NCBI RefSeq assembly: GCF_002150785.1
Contig: NZ_MTAZ01000004.1
Span: 434,001 to 498,000 of the forward strand
Direction: 5' to 3'
DNA from: Arenibacter amylolyticus
Lineage (GTDB): Bacteria; Bacteroidota; Bacteroidia; Flavobacteriales; Flavobacteriaceae
DNA: 64,000 bases
Shown here: piece after piece, positions 26,936 to 35,960 of the stretch
How the letters are laid out: every line of letters starts with the position of its first letter
How positions within the stretch are numbered: the stretch's first letter is position 1
Made by a program: the position numbers and the translations under genes
Notes under the pieces: model-generated
The model's database searches: none
The model's input: the letters and a program-made list of their open reading frames with translations, nothing else
Told to the model about the DNA's origin: nothing

Positions 26936-27556
26936 TTATTTAGGTTTCTTGCTTAAAAATAAACTTTCCTTTATGCTTTTCAATCGTTTGAAAGCTTTGG
27001 AATTTAATTTTTCTGTATTGGGTGATTTGGTTTTTGGGGCCGGGTCATAGAGCATTCCGGTGCAAAGACACATTTTTTGCTCCGTCCTAGTGAGAATATC
27101 AAAGTTCTTGCAGGTTTGGCATCCCTTCCAGAATTCTGGATCTGTAGTGAGCTCTGAAAAGGTGACCGGTTTATAGCCCAATTCGTAGTTCATTTTCATG
27201 ACCGCTAATCCCGTGGTGATTCCAAAAATCTTGGCATCGGGAAACTTTTTTCTAGAGAGATTGAAAACCTCTTTTTTTATCCTTTTGGCCAAGCCTTGAT
27301 TTCTATAATCGGGATGTACGATGAGTCCGGAGTTGGCTACAAATTTTTCGTGCCCCCAAACTTCTATATAGCAGAAGCCTGCGAACTTTTCCCCGTCTAA
27401 TGCAATAACTGCATTGCCGTTTTGAAGCCTTTTCTTGATGTATTCTGGAGTTCGTTTTGCGATTCCAGTACCCCTTACCTTTGCCGAATCGTCAATTGTT
27501 TCGCAGATGACTTCGGCGTATTTAAAATGGGAATCGTTAGCAATAACAATCTTCAT
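26936..27556 (-). CDS. GNAT-family acyltransferase heading the arginine operon (candidate N-acylglutamate synthase)
   Basis: A 206-residue protein with a GNAT fold: the acyl-CoA pyrophosphate loop is VHPDYRNQGLAKRIKKEV (residues about 80-97) and GFCYIEVWG forms the preceding strand. The C-terminal third is unusual, with Cys146, Cys149, Cys163 and Cys165 (CQTC and CLC), a spacing that could bind a metal, then a Lys-rich tail. It is the first gene of the arginine operon, and no other gene here supplies N-acylglutamate: there is no argA or argJ. The simplest reading is that it acetylates or succinylates glutamate. As I recall, a Bacteroides protein of this kind has been assigned that role genetically; the link here is inference. 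Confidence 0.8.
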   Translation of the reverse strand: MKIVIANDSHFKYAEVICETIDDSAKVRGTGIAKRTPEYIKKRLQNGNAVIALDGEKFAGFCYIEVWGHEKFVANSGLIVHPDYRNQGLAKRIKKEVFNLSRKKFPDAKIFGITTGLAVMKMNYELGYKPVTFSELTTDPEFWKGCQTCKNFDILTRTEQKMCLCTGMLYDPAPKTKSPNTEKLNSKAFKRLKSIKESLFLSKKPK

Positions 27557-27778
27557 TGAATGTTGCTTTAAAATTAGAAATTAAGTACTGATGGTTTTCT
27601 TGAGAGGGGAAATGGACTCACCTATTTCCATAACAGAATGGCACCCTTACGGGCGACGACGTGTACGCGTAGTTAAATTAGCAAGGTTGGTAACCTCTAT
27701 AATGCTGTATATGTGTGTAGTTCTGTTCATTACTGAAGTCAAAAGTACAAATAAATTTTATTTATCGCATTCTTATTG

Positions 27779-29140
27779 TCAATTTTTGTGAAATAGATAA
27801 TCTGTAGATTTCAATCTAACTATTTCATAAATCATAAAGCCGTAAACTGCTATATATTCAAAAAGCAATAGGAATCCGTTTTCTTTATAGGCCTCATTGG
27901 AATAGGCAAAGTAGCTTAAAACGATGGTTAGGGACCATACGATGGGGAATCTAAACTGGGTGAAGAGGGTAAGGGCAATTAGGAATATCACATACCAGGG
28001 ATGCACCGTTGCAGATAGAAAATAGTAGAGGCTAAGAATCCATAACATAGAGGCAACTAGGCTATTAACGGTTTGGTTGCTCCTTATAAAAGTTAATAAG
28101 CCAATCCATGCAATGGTAATTATTGGGACAATCATGCCATAGGTTTTAATTAGTTCCCAGGGTTTAGCACCCCAAAACTCTGCTATATATTTTACTAGAT
28201 TATAGAAGCCTGCATTAAATTCGAAATTTGAAAACCACAACCCTATTGTCTGAGAGTAATTGGAGATAAACTCTGGAGAGTAAAAGGGGAGTGCTAATAA
28301 AAGGATCACCCCTCCCACCCATGCATAAAAGTAGATGCTTTTTCTAATTCCAAAGTATTTTAGGAAAAGGGGGAGAAACATTAAGGGGACCAGCTTAATG
28401 GAAATGGAAAGGGCGAATACTACTGCAGCAACCTTCCATTTTTGTTGATGGAGTAGGTACAATGCCCAGACAAAAAAGAAGAGCATAACACCTTCAAAAT
28501 GAAGATTCCCCGTTAGCTCCAATATCACCAAGGGGTTCAGGAAATACCAAAATATAAGGTGAGTGGATTTATTTAGTTTTAAGAGGAGCTTGCGCCCAAA
28601 GAAGACAATACCCAGATCAGCTAGGATTATAAAGATGCGCATAATCATTACACTACCTAAAATACTGGGGCCTGCCAGGAAGGTAGAGATGGCAAAAATC
28701 ACCTGGTTTAATGGGGGGTAGTTGCTAAAGTTAGAGGCACTTAGTTCTCCCATGCCATTGTAGAGATCCATGGCGTGGGGAATGCTGTGGTGTACCTCCA
28801 TAAGCAGGTCTTTGGGTAAGTGTAGGTAGGGGTTTATCCCATGAATGATCAATTGTCCATCCCAAATAAACCTCAGGTAATCCTGTGAAAGGTTGGGTTC
28901 GGCGAAGAGGAGGATAAAACGGAACAGGGTACCGGCAATTAGCAAAAATTTAAAATTCCATTTCTCTAACTGAATAAGTTTATAGCATATAAAAAACAGC
29001 GCTGCATACAGGCAAATCAACTTTACAAAGTCGGTCCTAGGCAATTGATAACCAAAGGCACTGTAAAATAAGATGGAGGTCAACACCATTATCATTGGAA
29101 AGCGGTGAAGTTTCCAATAAGAAATGGCTTTGTGGATCAT
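27779..29140 (-). CDS. Membrane-embedded GT-C glycosyltransferase (polyprenyl-phosphate mannosyltransferase-like)
   Basis: A 453-residue polytopic inner-membrane protein with about ten or more hydrophobic helices. The first large loop carries NLSQDYLRFIWDGQLI followed by GINPYLH, the Asp-containing motif of MptB/GT87-type GT-C enzymes that transfer a sugar from polyprenyl phosphate on the outer face of the membrane. Donor and acceptor are unknown. It is the last of three same-strand glycosyltransferase genes; the polyprenyl-phosphate sugar synthase-like gene at 30865-31593 could supply its donor. Its own -7 box lies 56 nt upstream, so it need not be co-transcribed. Confidence 0.8.
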   Translation of the reverse strand: MIHKAISYWKLHRFPMIMVLTSILFYSAFGYQLPRTDFVKLICLYAALFFICYKLIQLEKWNFKFLLIAGTLFRFILLFAEPNLSQDYLRFIWDGQLIIHGINPYLHLPKDLLMEVHHSIPHAMDLYNGMGELSASNFSNYPPLNQVIFAISTFLAGPSILGSVMIMRIFIILADLGIVFFGRKLLLKLNKSTHLIFWYFLNPLVILELTGNLHFEGVMLFFFVWALYLLHQQKWKVAAVVFALSISIKLVPLMFLPLFLKYFGIRKSIYFYAWVGGVILLLALPFYSPEFISNYSQTIGLWFSNFEFNAGFYNLVKYIAEFWGAKPWELIKTYGMIVPIITIAWIGLLTFIRSNQTVNSLVASMLWILSLYYFLSATVHPWYVIFLIALTLFTQFRFPIVWSLTIVLSYFAYSNEAYKENGFLLLFEYIAVYGFMIYEIVRLKSTDYLFHKN

Positions 29141-29195
29141 AGGGACAGTATCTTAAATGGGTGGGGCAAAATGTACCCCCTAATTAAATTAAAAT

Positions 29196-29203
29196 CAAAT
29201 ATA
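29196..29203 (-). promoter_or_regulatory. -7 box upstream of the GT-C glycosyltransferase
   Basis: Minus-strand TATATTTG matches TAnnTTTG and would start transcription near 29190, 50 nt before the coding start. No clear -33 element. Confidence 0.45.
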
Positions 29204-29296
29204 ATTAAATAGGGTTAATAGATGTGGACTGGGGGCGCAAGAAAGTGGGGTGCAGTCTAGCCCGACTTTGTTGTATGAGGTAAAGGTGAAATAGAA

Positions 29297-29328
29297 ATTC
29301 GGTTCCTACCAAGTGGTAGAAACCGAAT
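29297..29328 (-). terminator. Probable terminator after the cellulose synthase-like GT gene
   Basis: ATTCGGTT...AACCGAAT arms with an inner CTACCA/TGGTAG give a roughly 14-bp stem with one mismatch. On the minus strand it is followed by a moderately T-rich stretch (TTTCTATTTC). It separates the GT pair from the GT-C gene. Confidence 0.5.
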
Positions 29329-29375
29329 AATTATTTTATAAAATGATTGCCGTAAGCAATGCTGTTATTGCTACG

Positions 29376-30860
29376 CTAGGCGCGTGCAAATAGGGATTTG
29401 AAAAAGACATATCCAAAGCCTAGGAAAAGCATAAAATGAAATGGAAACAGCCCAAAGTCGTTTAAGGGGATGGCGCTGTACATGCCAAAAAGAAAGTAAA
29501 GCATTAATAGGGCTTCCAGTATCATATTGGGAGACAGTTTGGTGGTTAGGTATTTATTGCCTTTCCAGCTGTCTTTTACGCTTTTTAGGTTGAATTTAGG
29601 GGTCCTTACAAATTCACTTCTTTTTCCCATATGTCCTTCTAACACGGCTATGGAGTTGTGCAGGGAAAACCCTAGCGCAACCGAGAAGAAGGTGAAGAAG
29701 ATTTTAATGTACTCCACAAAATTGTCCAGACCACTTCCCTGTATGCTTTTGTAGGTAAACCAGTAACATACAAAGAGGATGATGGTGCTAAGTATAAAAA
29801 AGTTGGTAGCTTCAAAGATCCATCCCAAATCCTCGTAGCTGCTTTTAATATACATCATGGGGATGCTTAAAATGGCTACCAAGAATACGCATAGGAACAT
29901 GGAGCTGTTAAGCAGGTGCATCACTCCATGGAATTTGGTTTTTAAAGGAATATTCTTTGCGGATATTACATTCAAGACCGTCTTTCTAAAGTTTTCTGCC
30001 CCTCCCTTGTTCCAACGGAATTGCTGGGAGCGTGCAGCACTGATGACCACGGGAAGCTCTGCAGGGGTTTCCACATCTTCCAGATACTTAAATTTCCAAT
30101 TCTTCAACTGGGCACGATAACTAAGGTCTAAATCTTCCGTAAGGGTATCTCCCTCCCAGTTTCCTGCATCCAAGATGCATGCTTTTCTCCAAATCCCGGC
30201 GGTACCGTTAAAATTGATGAAATGCCCCTTTGCATTTCTACCCACCTGCTCTAAGGTAAAATGGGCATCTAGGGCAAAAGCTTGAATTTTGGTGAGGGTA
30301 GAATATTCCCGGTTGATATGTCCCCATCGGGTCTGTACCACTCCAATTTCTTGATCTTTAAAGTAAATGACGGTTTTCTTTAACCAATCACTGGCAGGAA
30401 GGAAATCTGCATCAAAAATAGCGATAAACTCTCCTTTGGCCGTAATTAAGCCTTCTTTTAGCGCGCCTGCCTTAAAGCCTTTTCTGTTGGTTCTACGGAT
30501 GTGTTTTATGTCCAATCCGGTTTCCTGTAAAGCCTTTATCCGTTTGGCGGTATCCAATACGGAATCGTCCGTGGAATCGTCCAATACTTGTATTTCCAAC
30601 TTGCTTTTTGGATACTCCAATTTAGCAATGTTGTTCAGGAGACGCTCCATTACATATTCTTCATTGTAAACTGGCAGTTGTATGGTGACCGTTGGAATCT
30701 CCTTGGGGTCTAATAAATTGTATTTTGGGGCTTCCTTGTTCCTTCTTTTGTTTCCCAAGTAATTGACCAATAGGTTTAATTGAGCCAAACTGTAGAAGAA
30801 GATCAACAATAAGGATACACTGTAAACGGTGATAATAAGATATGAAATATATATTCCCAT
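29376..30860 (-). CDS. Processive GT2 glycosyltransferase, cellulose synthase-like
   Basis: A 494-residue membrane glycosyltransferase. One or two N-terminal helices precede a GT2 catalytic domain with the D, D, D, QxxRW set: VLDDSTDDSV, FDADFLPAS, TLTEDLDLSYR and QQFRWNKGGAE. Four or so C-terminal helices follow. This layout fits CESA-like or ceramide-glucosyltransferase-like enzymes that synthesise a polysaccharide or glycolipid. No c-di-GMP PilZ domain or cellulose accessory genes are nearby, so cellulose is not implied. It begins 4 nt after the DPM1-like GT and was probably transcribed with it. Confidence 0.88.
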   Translation of the reverse strand: MGIYISYLIITVYSVSLLLIFFYSLAQLNLLVNYLGNKRRNKEAPKYNLLDPKEIPTVTIQLPVYNEEYVMERLLNNIAKLEYPKSKLEIQVLDDSTDDSVLDTAKRIKALQETGLDIKHIRRTNRKGFKAGALKEGLITAKGEFIAIFDADFLPASDWLKKTVIYFKDQEIGVVQTRWGHINREYSTLTKIQAFALDAHFTLEQVGRNAKGHFINFNGTAGIWRKACILDAGNWEGDTLTEDLDLSYRAQLKNWKFKYLEDVETPAELPVVISAARSQQFRWNKGGAENFRKTVLNVISAKNIPLKTKFHGVMHLLNSSMFLCVFLVAILSIPMMYIKSSYEDLGWIFEATNFFILSTIILFVCYWFTYKSIQGSGLDNFVEYIKIFFTFFSVALGFSLHNSIAVLEGHMGKRSEFVRTPKFNLKSVKDSWKGNKYLTTKLSPNMILEALLMLYFLFGMYSAIPLNDFGLFPFHFMLFLGFGYVFFKSLFARA

Positions 30861-30864
30861 TTTT

Positions 30865-31593
30865 TTATTTTATGCTGTATTTAAATATCCAGCCAAGAAT
30901 TTTAACGCCTGCAAAGATAGTTCCTTTTAAGGTTCCTGAAACTTTTGAGACCCCAATTCTTTTTTTGTAACGAACTGGTACTTCGGTGTATGTGAAACGT
31001 TGCTTTAGTATTTTTAATTGCATCTCCACGGTCCACCCGTAAGTTTTGTCCTCCATTTGGAGTGCCATGAGTACAGGGTACTTTATAGCCCTAAAAGGAC
31101 CGAGGTCCGTATAAGTGGCACCAAAGAACCATTTCATTAGGGTGGTGGCAAGCGCATTGCCAAAAACCTGTTGGGGGGTCATGGAGCCCTCTTCCCTCAA
31201 GGCTTTTACCCTGCTGCCTATAACCATGTCCATATCGCTCTCCAAAATAGGTTGTACCACATTAATTAGTTCCTCGGGATAGTCCGAGTAGTCTCCATCC
31301 ATAAATACGATAATATCGGGGGGTGTGGATTGTTGGGAGACGTAATTAATTCCCGTCAGGCAGGCGTATCCATACCCTTTTCGGTTCTCGGTAAGGACCG
31401 TAGCTCCCGCAAGCTGTGCGTTTAAAGCGGTGTCATCCGTGGAATTGTTGTTCACTACAATTACTTCCGAAACTATTTCAGGAATGTCCTTTATTACCTT
31501 GGCAATGGAATTAGCCTCGTTATAAGCCGGGATAATTACCTTGATGACCTTCATGGAATTTGGGGAGTGGGAACTTTCAGGGGTAGAGTCCAT
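30865..31593 (-). CDS. GT2 glycosyltransferase, polyprenyl-phosphate sugar synthase (DPM1-like)
   Basis: A 242-residue cytoplasmic or membrane-associated GT2 enzyme that likely loads a sugar from a nucleotide donor onto polyprenyl phosphate. GT-A motifs are VIIPAYNEANSIAKVI, VVNNNSTDDTAL and VFMDGDYSDYPEEL (DxD-type), with VIGSRVKALREEGSM, and LGPFRAIKYP near the end, as in DPM1-type synthases. A second in-frame ATG at 31554 (MKVIKVIIPAYNEA) gives the more usual N-terminus. It is followed after 4 nt by the CESA-like gene. Confidence 0.87.
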   Translation of the reverse strand: MDSTPESSHSPNSMKVIKVIIPAYNEANSIAKVIKDIPEIVSEVIVVNNNSTDDTALNAQLAGATVLTENRKGYGYACLTGINYVSQQSTPPDIIVFMDGDYSDYPEELINVVQPILESDMDMVIGSRVKALREEGSMTPQQVFGNALATTLMKWFFGATYTDLGPFRAIKYPVLMALQMEDKTYGWTVEMQLKILKQRFTYTEVPVRYKKRIGVSKVSGTLKGTIFAGVKILGWIFKYSIK

Positions 31594-31672
31594 TTATTTT
31601 ATATAACTGTAGGTTTTTTTTTTTGAGCCGATTTTAGTGGTGCGTTCAATGATGTGAAAATTTAAAAAGGGG

Positions 31673-31680
31673 CAAAGGTA
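31673..31680 (-). promoter_or_regulatory. -7 box upstream of the two GT2 genes
   Basis: Minus-strand TACCTTTG matches TAnnTTTG, 9 nt past the stop of the polyferredoxin gene, with transcription expected near 31667. No clear -33 element. Confidence 0.4.
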
Positions 31681-31689
31681 GCATTAGTT

Positions 31690-33273
31690 TTATGATTTTT
31701 TGTTCATCAATTCCATTAAGTCCACATCATTGCCCAAAAGCACATCCGTGGGGTTAATCCTGCCTTTTAAAGGGCCATTTTCAAGTTTTAAAACGCCTCT
31801 GGGGCAAACGGCAGAACAGATGCCGCAACCAACACAACTAGATCTAATTATATTTTCTCCTTTCTGGGCATAGGCTCTTACATCTATCCCTTGTTCACAG
31901 TACACGGAGCAATTGCCACAGGAAATACATTGTCCGCCATTGGTGGTGATTCTGAAGCGCGATTTAAATCGCTGTACAAATCCTAGGTAGGCGGCAAGGG
32001 GGCAGCCAAAACGACACCAAACGCGGTTTCCGAAAATGGGATAAAATCCAGTACCTATCACCCCTGCAAAAAAGGCGCCGATTAATAAACTGTAGGTGTT
32101 CTGTACACTTTGGGTTCTTATGCCCAATACGGTTCCAGACTCGGTGAAAAAACTGTACAGGGTCATCAGGGTCATTCCCACTGCGAAAACCAATACGCCA
32201 TGCACCAGCCATCGTTCTACTTTCCATGAGAATAATGATTTACTGGAGTGTTGTCGGTAGGGGTCCCCTAGGGTTTCGGCCAAGCCCCCACAACCACATA
32301 CCCAGGAGCAATACCATCGCTTGCCAAAGAAATAGACCATCACCGGAACAATAATTAGGGTGAGTACAATGCCCCAGACCAGAATAAACAATCCTATGCC
32401 GCCACTATTAAGGAGTGACCTTAGGTTCCATTGAAAAAAGAAATCATAATCCAGGGGAAAGGCATTCTTAAAATCGTAGTACGGCATTTGGAGTCGCACC
32501 ATTATTTCCGGAATCAGGAAGGCAAAGACGATTTGAAAGAAAAGTACCGAGGTGGTCCTGACCATCTGGTAGGCATTGTGCCGGTACTTAATGTACATGC
32601 GTGCGGCCATTACCGTCATCACGGTGGTGTACATAAATCCGTAAACAAACCAATGTCCGGCAGGATTTCCACTTAGCCATTGGCTAATAGGATCTACGGT
32701 GTAGGTCCAATTCACTGCGTATTCTGGCCGGAAATAGAGCAAGAGGTAAAAGGTGATTAAGTACACAAACACCAACCAGGCAATCCAGCCTCTGCTAGTG
32801 GAGTTGCTGTGATAAATACCATTGTTCTTAATTCCTTTCTTGCCTAATAAAATGGCGTCTGGGAGAATAAATAGCAGGGCCCCAATAATGCCTAGACCAA
32901 AGGTAAGGAACCACATCAATACTTTGTTGTTAACCAAAAAGCCTTCCCCAGAAACTTTAGCCAAATTGGCAACCATATCGTGGGGGCTTACATACATAAT
33001 TTTATTGTATTCTTTGTCCTTTCGGTGTTGGGTGTTGGCATCCTCCAGTGCTTTGATAACCGTTGGGGAAAAGGTGCTCAGGCCATTGAAGGTTTTCCCA
33101 ACCACTTTACGTTCCAGTTCTTGGACAAATACTTCGCTTCGGATGTTTTGGTTCTCCGCTACCGTTGCCAGGTTATCGGCGCTCAATGTAAAGCTGCCGG
33201 TTAGCGGGAGAAGGGAAAATATTCCAAGTCCCACCAAAAAAAGGACTAGCCCTATATGCTTTATCGTTTTCAT
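31690..33273 (-). CDS. Membrane polyferredoxin (NapH/NosR-like 4Fe-4S protein)
   Basis: An integral membrane electron-transfer protein of about 527 residues. An N-terminal signal-anchor (MKTIKHIGLVLFLVGLG) and an extracytoplasmic stretch precede several helices. Two Cys motifs near membrane ends follow: CSWVCGCGGLAETLGDPYR and WCRFGCPLAAYLGF, as in NapH/NosR/RdxA relatives. The C-terminus has two ferredoxin clusters, CISCGNCSVYCE and CVGCGICSAVCPRG. The start at 33273 avoids running into the upstream gene, which ends at 33284. The FAD/NAD(P) oxidoreductase lies 10 nt upstream and is the probable electron partner. The terminal acceptor is not evident. Confidence 0.85.
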   Translation of the reverse strand: MKTIKHIGLVLFLVGLGIFSLLPLTGSFTLSADNLATVAENQNIRSEVFVQELERKVVGKTFNGLSTFSPTVIKALEDANTQHRKDKEYNKIMYVSPHDMVANLAKVSGEGFLVNNKVLMWFLTFGLGIIGALLFILPDAILLGKKGIKNNGIYHSNSTSRGWIAWLVFVYLITFYLLLYFRPEYAVNWTYTVDPISQWLSGNPAGHWFVYGFMYTTVMTVMAARMYIKYRHNAYQMVRTTSVLFFQIVFAFLIPEIMVRLQMPYYDFKNAFPLDYDFFFQWNLRSLLNSGGIGLFILVWGIVLTLIIVPVMVYFFGKRWYCSWVCGCGGLAETLGDPYRQHSSKSLFSWKVERWLVHGVLVFAVGMTLMTLYSFFTESGTVLGIRTQSVQNTYSLLIGAFFAGVIGTGFYPIFGNRVWCRFGCPLAAYLGFVQRFKSRFRITTNGGQCISCGNCSVYCEQGIDVRAYAQKGENIIRSSCVGCGICSAVCPRGVLKLENGPLKGRINPTDVLLGNDVDLMELMNKKS

Positions 33274-33283
33274 GGGTATTGGG

Positions 33284-34630
33284 TTAAGCTTTACTGAAAA
33301 TTCGTTTCCAACTTTTCTTTTTTGGGTTAATGTTGGTGCCAAAGATGTTGTTGTAATGGGCTACGATATCTTTCTCGTATTGGGAGTAAAATTCTGGATC
33401 AAAATTGGCATCCTTTAAATATTCCAAGACCGACTCTACCGACCTTTTTTGAGTGAGCCATCGGTCCACTATTTCGTGTCGCATTCGTATTCCAAGGGTA
33501 TTGATACCCAAGAATTGTCTGCTTTCTTTGTGAAAGGCGATGGTTATGCAAATTTTTTCTTTGGGGTGTCGCCAATGAAAATGCTCTTCGTATTCTTTTT
33601 TAACCGCTTCGGGAAAAACCCAACCATAGGTTTGGTATTCGATGTCTAGAAATTTAGCGGAATTAAACCAATGCCCTGGGTTGTAGGGAGTCTTTCGGCC
33701 ACAGATGGTTTGGGCCAAGGCTTCACCCATCATTCTACCAGTATACCATACCGCCTCCACGGGCCTACGATTTCCTTTGGGCTGGTGTTGTTCGGCACAA
33801 TCACCAATGGCATATATATCCGCAATATTGGTTTCCAAATATTGATTTACCTTAACGCCTTTGCCTAGGGATATGCCAGAATCCTTTAAGAAGTTGATGT
33901 TTGGTGACACTCCCGCGGTTAAACCAACTACATTACAGGCAATGGTTTCCCCTTTGTCCGTAGTTACGGCCTTCACCCTTCCATGCTCATCGGAAACAAT
34001 GGTTTCTAAATTGGTATTCAGTTGCAAATCGATATGGTGCTCGCGAATGTGCTCGTTAATCATTTGGGATTCTCCCTTCGGGAGTACAATATTCCAAAAG
34101 CTGTCTTCACGGACCAAAAAAGTAACGGGAATGTCCCTACTTCGTAGCATTTCGGCCATTTCTATCCCTATTAATCCCCCGCCTACAATTACCGCACGTT
34201 TGCAGACTTCGTTATTGGGGGCATTTGCTTCCAGCATTTCCAGATCTTGTTTGGAATATAAGCCCTGTACCCCTTTTAAATCCTGTCCTGGCCATCCAAA
34301 TTTATTGGGATTGGAGCCAGTGGCTATAATCAGCTTGTCAAAATTGATCTCCTGCAAGTTTTGGAGTATAAGTTTTTTGTTCTCCGTATCCACGCGCTCT
34401 ACATAAGCAGTAAGTAGTTCGATACGGTTTTTTTTCCAAAACCAGTTTTCATAGGGTTGGGTATGTTCAAACTTCATATGGCCCATATAGACGTACATAA
34501 GTGCTGTACGGGAAAAGAAATAGGCATTTTCATTGGAGATAACGGTAATCTTTTTATCCGATAGTTTTCGGATATGGCGGGCCGCGGTAATCCCTGAAAT
34601 TCCGTTTCCAATAATAACAATGTGTTCCAT
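33284..34630 (-). CDS. FAD/NAD(P)-dependent oxidoreductase paired with the polyferredoxin
   Basis: A 448-residue two-dinucleotide-binding-domain flavoprotein. It has the FAD motif IVIIGNGISGITAARHI, LIIATGSNPNKFGWP, the NAD(P) motif VIVGGGLIGIEMAEML and the second FAD motif ADIYAIGDCAEQ. A C-terminal region of about 130 residues replaces the usual dimerisation domain of rubredoxin or nitrite reductases. It likely passes electrons between NAD(P)H and the membrane polyferredoxin that follows after 10 nt; direction and substrate are unknown. Confidence 0.85.
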   Translation of the reverse strand: MEHIVIIGNGISGITAARHIRKLSDKKITVISNENAYFFSRTALMYVYMGHMKFEHTQPYENWFWKKNRIELLTAYVERVDTENKKLILQNLQEINFDKLIIATGSNPNKFGWPGQDLKGVQGLYSKQDLEMLEANAPNNEVCKRAVIVGGGLIGIEMAEMLRSRDIPVTFLVREDSFWNIVLPKGESQMINEHIREHHIDLQLNTNLETIVSDEHGRVKAVTTDKGETIACNVVGLTAGVSPNINFLKDSGISLGKGVKVNQYLETNIADIYAIGDCAEQHQPKGNRRPVEAVWYTGRMMGEALAQTICGRKTPYNPGHWFNSAKFLDIEYQTYGWVFPEAVKKEYEEHFHWRHPKEKICITIAFHKESRQFLGINTLGIRMRHEIVDRWLTQKRSVESVLEYLKDANFDPEFYSQYEKDIVAHYNNIFGTNINPKKKSWKRIFSKA

Positions 34631-34730
34631 AGATGAATGGTTGTATAGACTATGTCGGAATTAAACTGTGGAACTTAAAATATCCTCTCTAATTTAGTCA
34701 GGATATGGTTCCTTTTAGGGGTGTTTACCT

Positions 34731-34738
34731 CAAAAATA
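34731..34738 (-). promoter_or_regulatory. -7 box upstream of the oxidoreductase/polyferredoxin pair
   Basis: Minus-strand TATTTTTG matches TAnnTTTG, about 100 nt before the start at 34630. No good -33 element. Confidence 0.4.
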
Positions 34739-34819
34739 GGGATAATAAGTGGGGAAAGAAGGTGAATGAATTTTTAAGTGGGCCATGAAAACCGTAAATT
34801 AGAATGCAAAACCATTTAA

Positions 34820-35824
34820 ATGAGTCAATTAAAGGTTATCACTATATGCTTTTTGTTATTAGGCTGTTCCAATGGGGCAACCGATAAACTTAACGGAGTG
34901 AGTTTTGTGGCTTCCCGGAATGCAGTGACCCAAAAAGATGTGGATGCTGTGCGTGATGTTTATGCCAAATGTGCCGCAGTAATGCCCTTTGGATTTATCC
35001 GTGACAAAGGATCTCCAGAAATTATTTTTGACACTTCCAGGCAGTGGTTCGGGGAAACTAGGACAGGAGCAAGGCAGTATGTAGAAATTTTACATAACAA
35101 CGGCCTTAAGGTGATGCTGAAGCCTCAGATTTGGATTTCCAAGGGAGCGTTTACCGGAAATATAAAAATGGATACAGAGGAGGAATGGAAAACTTTGGAA
35201 AACTCCTATGAAGATTTTATAATGGCTTTTGCTTTGCTTGCGCAGGAGACAGGTGTGGATGCATTTTGTATTGGAACAGAGTTGGAGCAATTTGTACAAC
35301 ACCGTCCGGACTTTTGGTATTCTTTGATAAATAAAATTAGAAATATATACAAAGGGAAGCTTACCTACGCAGCTAATTGGGACGAATATAGTAGGGTTCC
35401 TTTTTGGGAGGAGTTAGATTTTATTGGTATAGATGCCTATTTTCCATTGTCCGATCAAAAAACACCAACGGTTGCTCAATTGAGGCAGGGCTGGCAACCT
35501 CATAAGGAAAGGATAAGATCTTTATCCCTAGCTAAGAATAAACCAATACTGTTTACAGAATATGGGTATAGGAGCAATAATTACGCGGCTAAACAACCGT
35601 GGTTGGTTTCCCATAGTCAGGATGATGTTAATCTGGAGGCGCAAGCAAATGCCCTTCAGGCTATTTTTGAGGAGTTTTGGGGCGAGGCGTGGTTTGCAGG
35701 GGGATTTGTATGGAAATGGTTTGTAGATCATGAGAAGTCGGGAGGACCAATGGATAATAGATTTACCCCTCAAAATAAACCTGCCCAGGAAGTGATAAGG
35801 AACTTTTATAGGCAGTCTTCCTGA
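34820..35824 (+). CDS. GH113-like glycoside hydrolase lipoprotein
   Basis: A 334-residue envelope lipoprotein with signal and lipobox (ICFLLLGCSNG). The mature part is a TIM-barrel of the GH113/GTA-type clan: MLKPQIWIS, the acid/base Glu in CIGTELEQFVQ, FIGIDAYFPLSDQ and the nucleophile Glu in ILFTEYGYRSNN, then GGFVWKWF. Characterised GH113 enzymes are endo-beta-mannanases; here the substrate is open, and relatives next to cell-wall genes may act on other glycans. An amidase gene follows 136 nt later on the same strand. Confidence 0.82.
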   Translation: MSQLKVITICFLLLGCSNGATDKLNGVSFVASRNAVTQKDVDAVRDVYAKCAAVMPFGFIRDKGSPEIIFDTSRQWFGETRTGARQYVEILHNNGLKVMLKPQIWISKGAFTGNIKMDTEEEWKTLENSYEDFIMAFALLAQETGVDAFCIGTELEQFVQHRPDFWYSLINKIRNIYKGKLTYAANWDEYSRVPFWEELDFIGIDAYFPLSDQKTPTVAQLRQGWQPHKERIRSLSLAKNKPILFTEYGYRSNNYAAKQPWLVSHSQDDVNLEAQANALQAIFEEFWGEAWFAGGFVWKWFVDHEKSGGPMDNRFTPQNKPAQEVIRNFYRQSS

Positions 35825-35960
35825 AAAGGAGGGGGTTCTTTGCCAAGTGCCCTATGCTACCCCTGCTTTTATTACTTAAAACGTTGAAGTGTTAATAGAA
35901 CAAATCCCTAAGGGCTTATTATTTCGGCAGTGTTTTTGATGCTTTATATATAAACTTATT

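Noticed and set aside
27749-27763. Inverted repeat AAATAAA-T-TTTATTT ahead of the arginine operon as an arginine-repressor site
   Set aside because: It is pure A/T and can arise by chance; it does not match the known ArgR box well. No regulator gene is nearby.
27591-27791. 66-codon plus-strand frame upstream of the GNAT gene
   Set aside because: It lies in the promoter region of the arginine operon and overlaps the end of the GT-C gene; no coding character.
29376-30860. Calling the processive GT a cellulose synthase
   Set aside because: It has the D,D,D,QxxRW set but no PilZ domain and no bcs accessory genes; many glycolipid synthases share these motifs.
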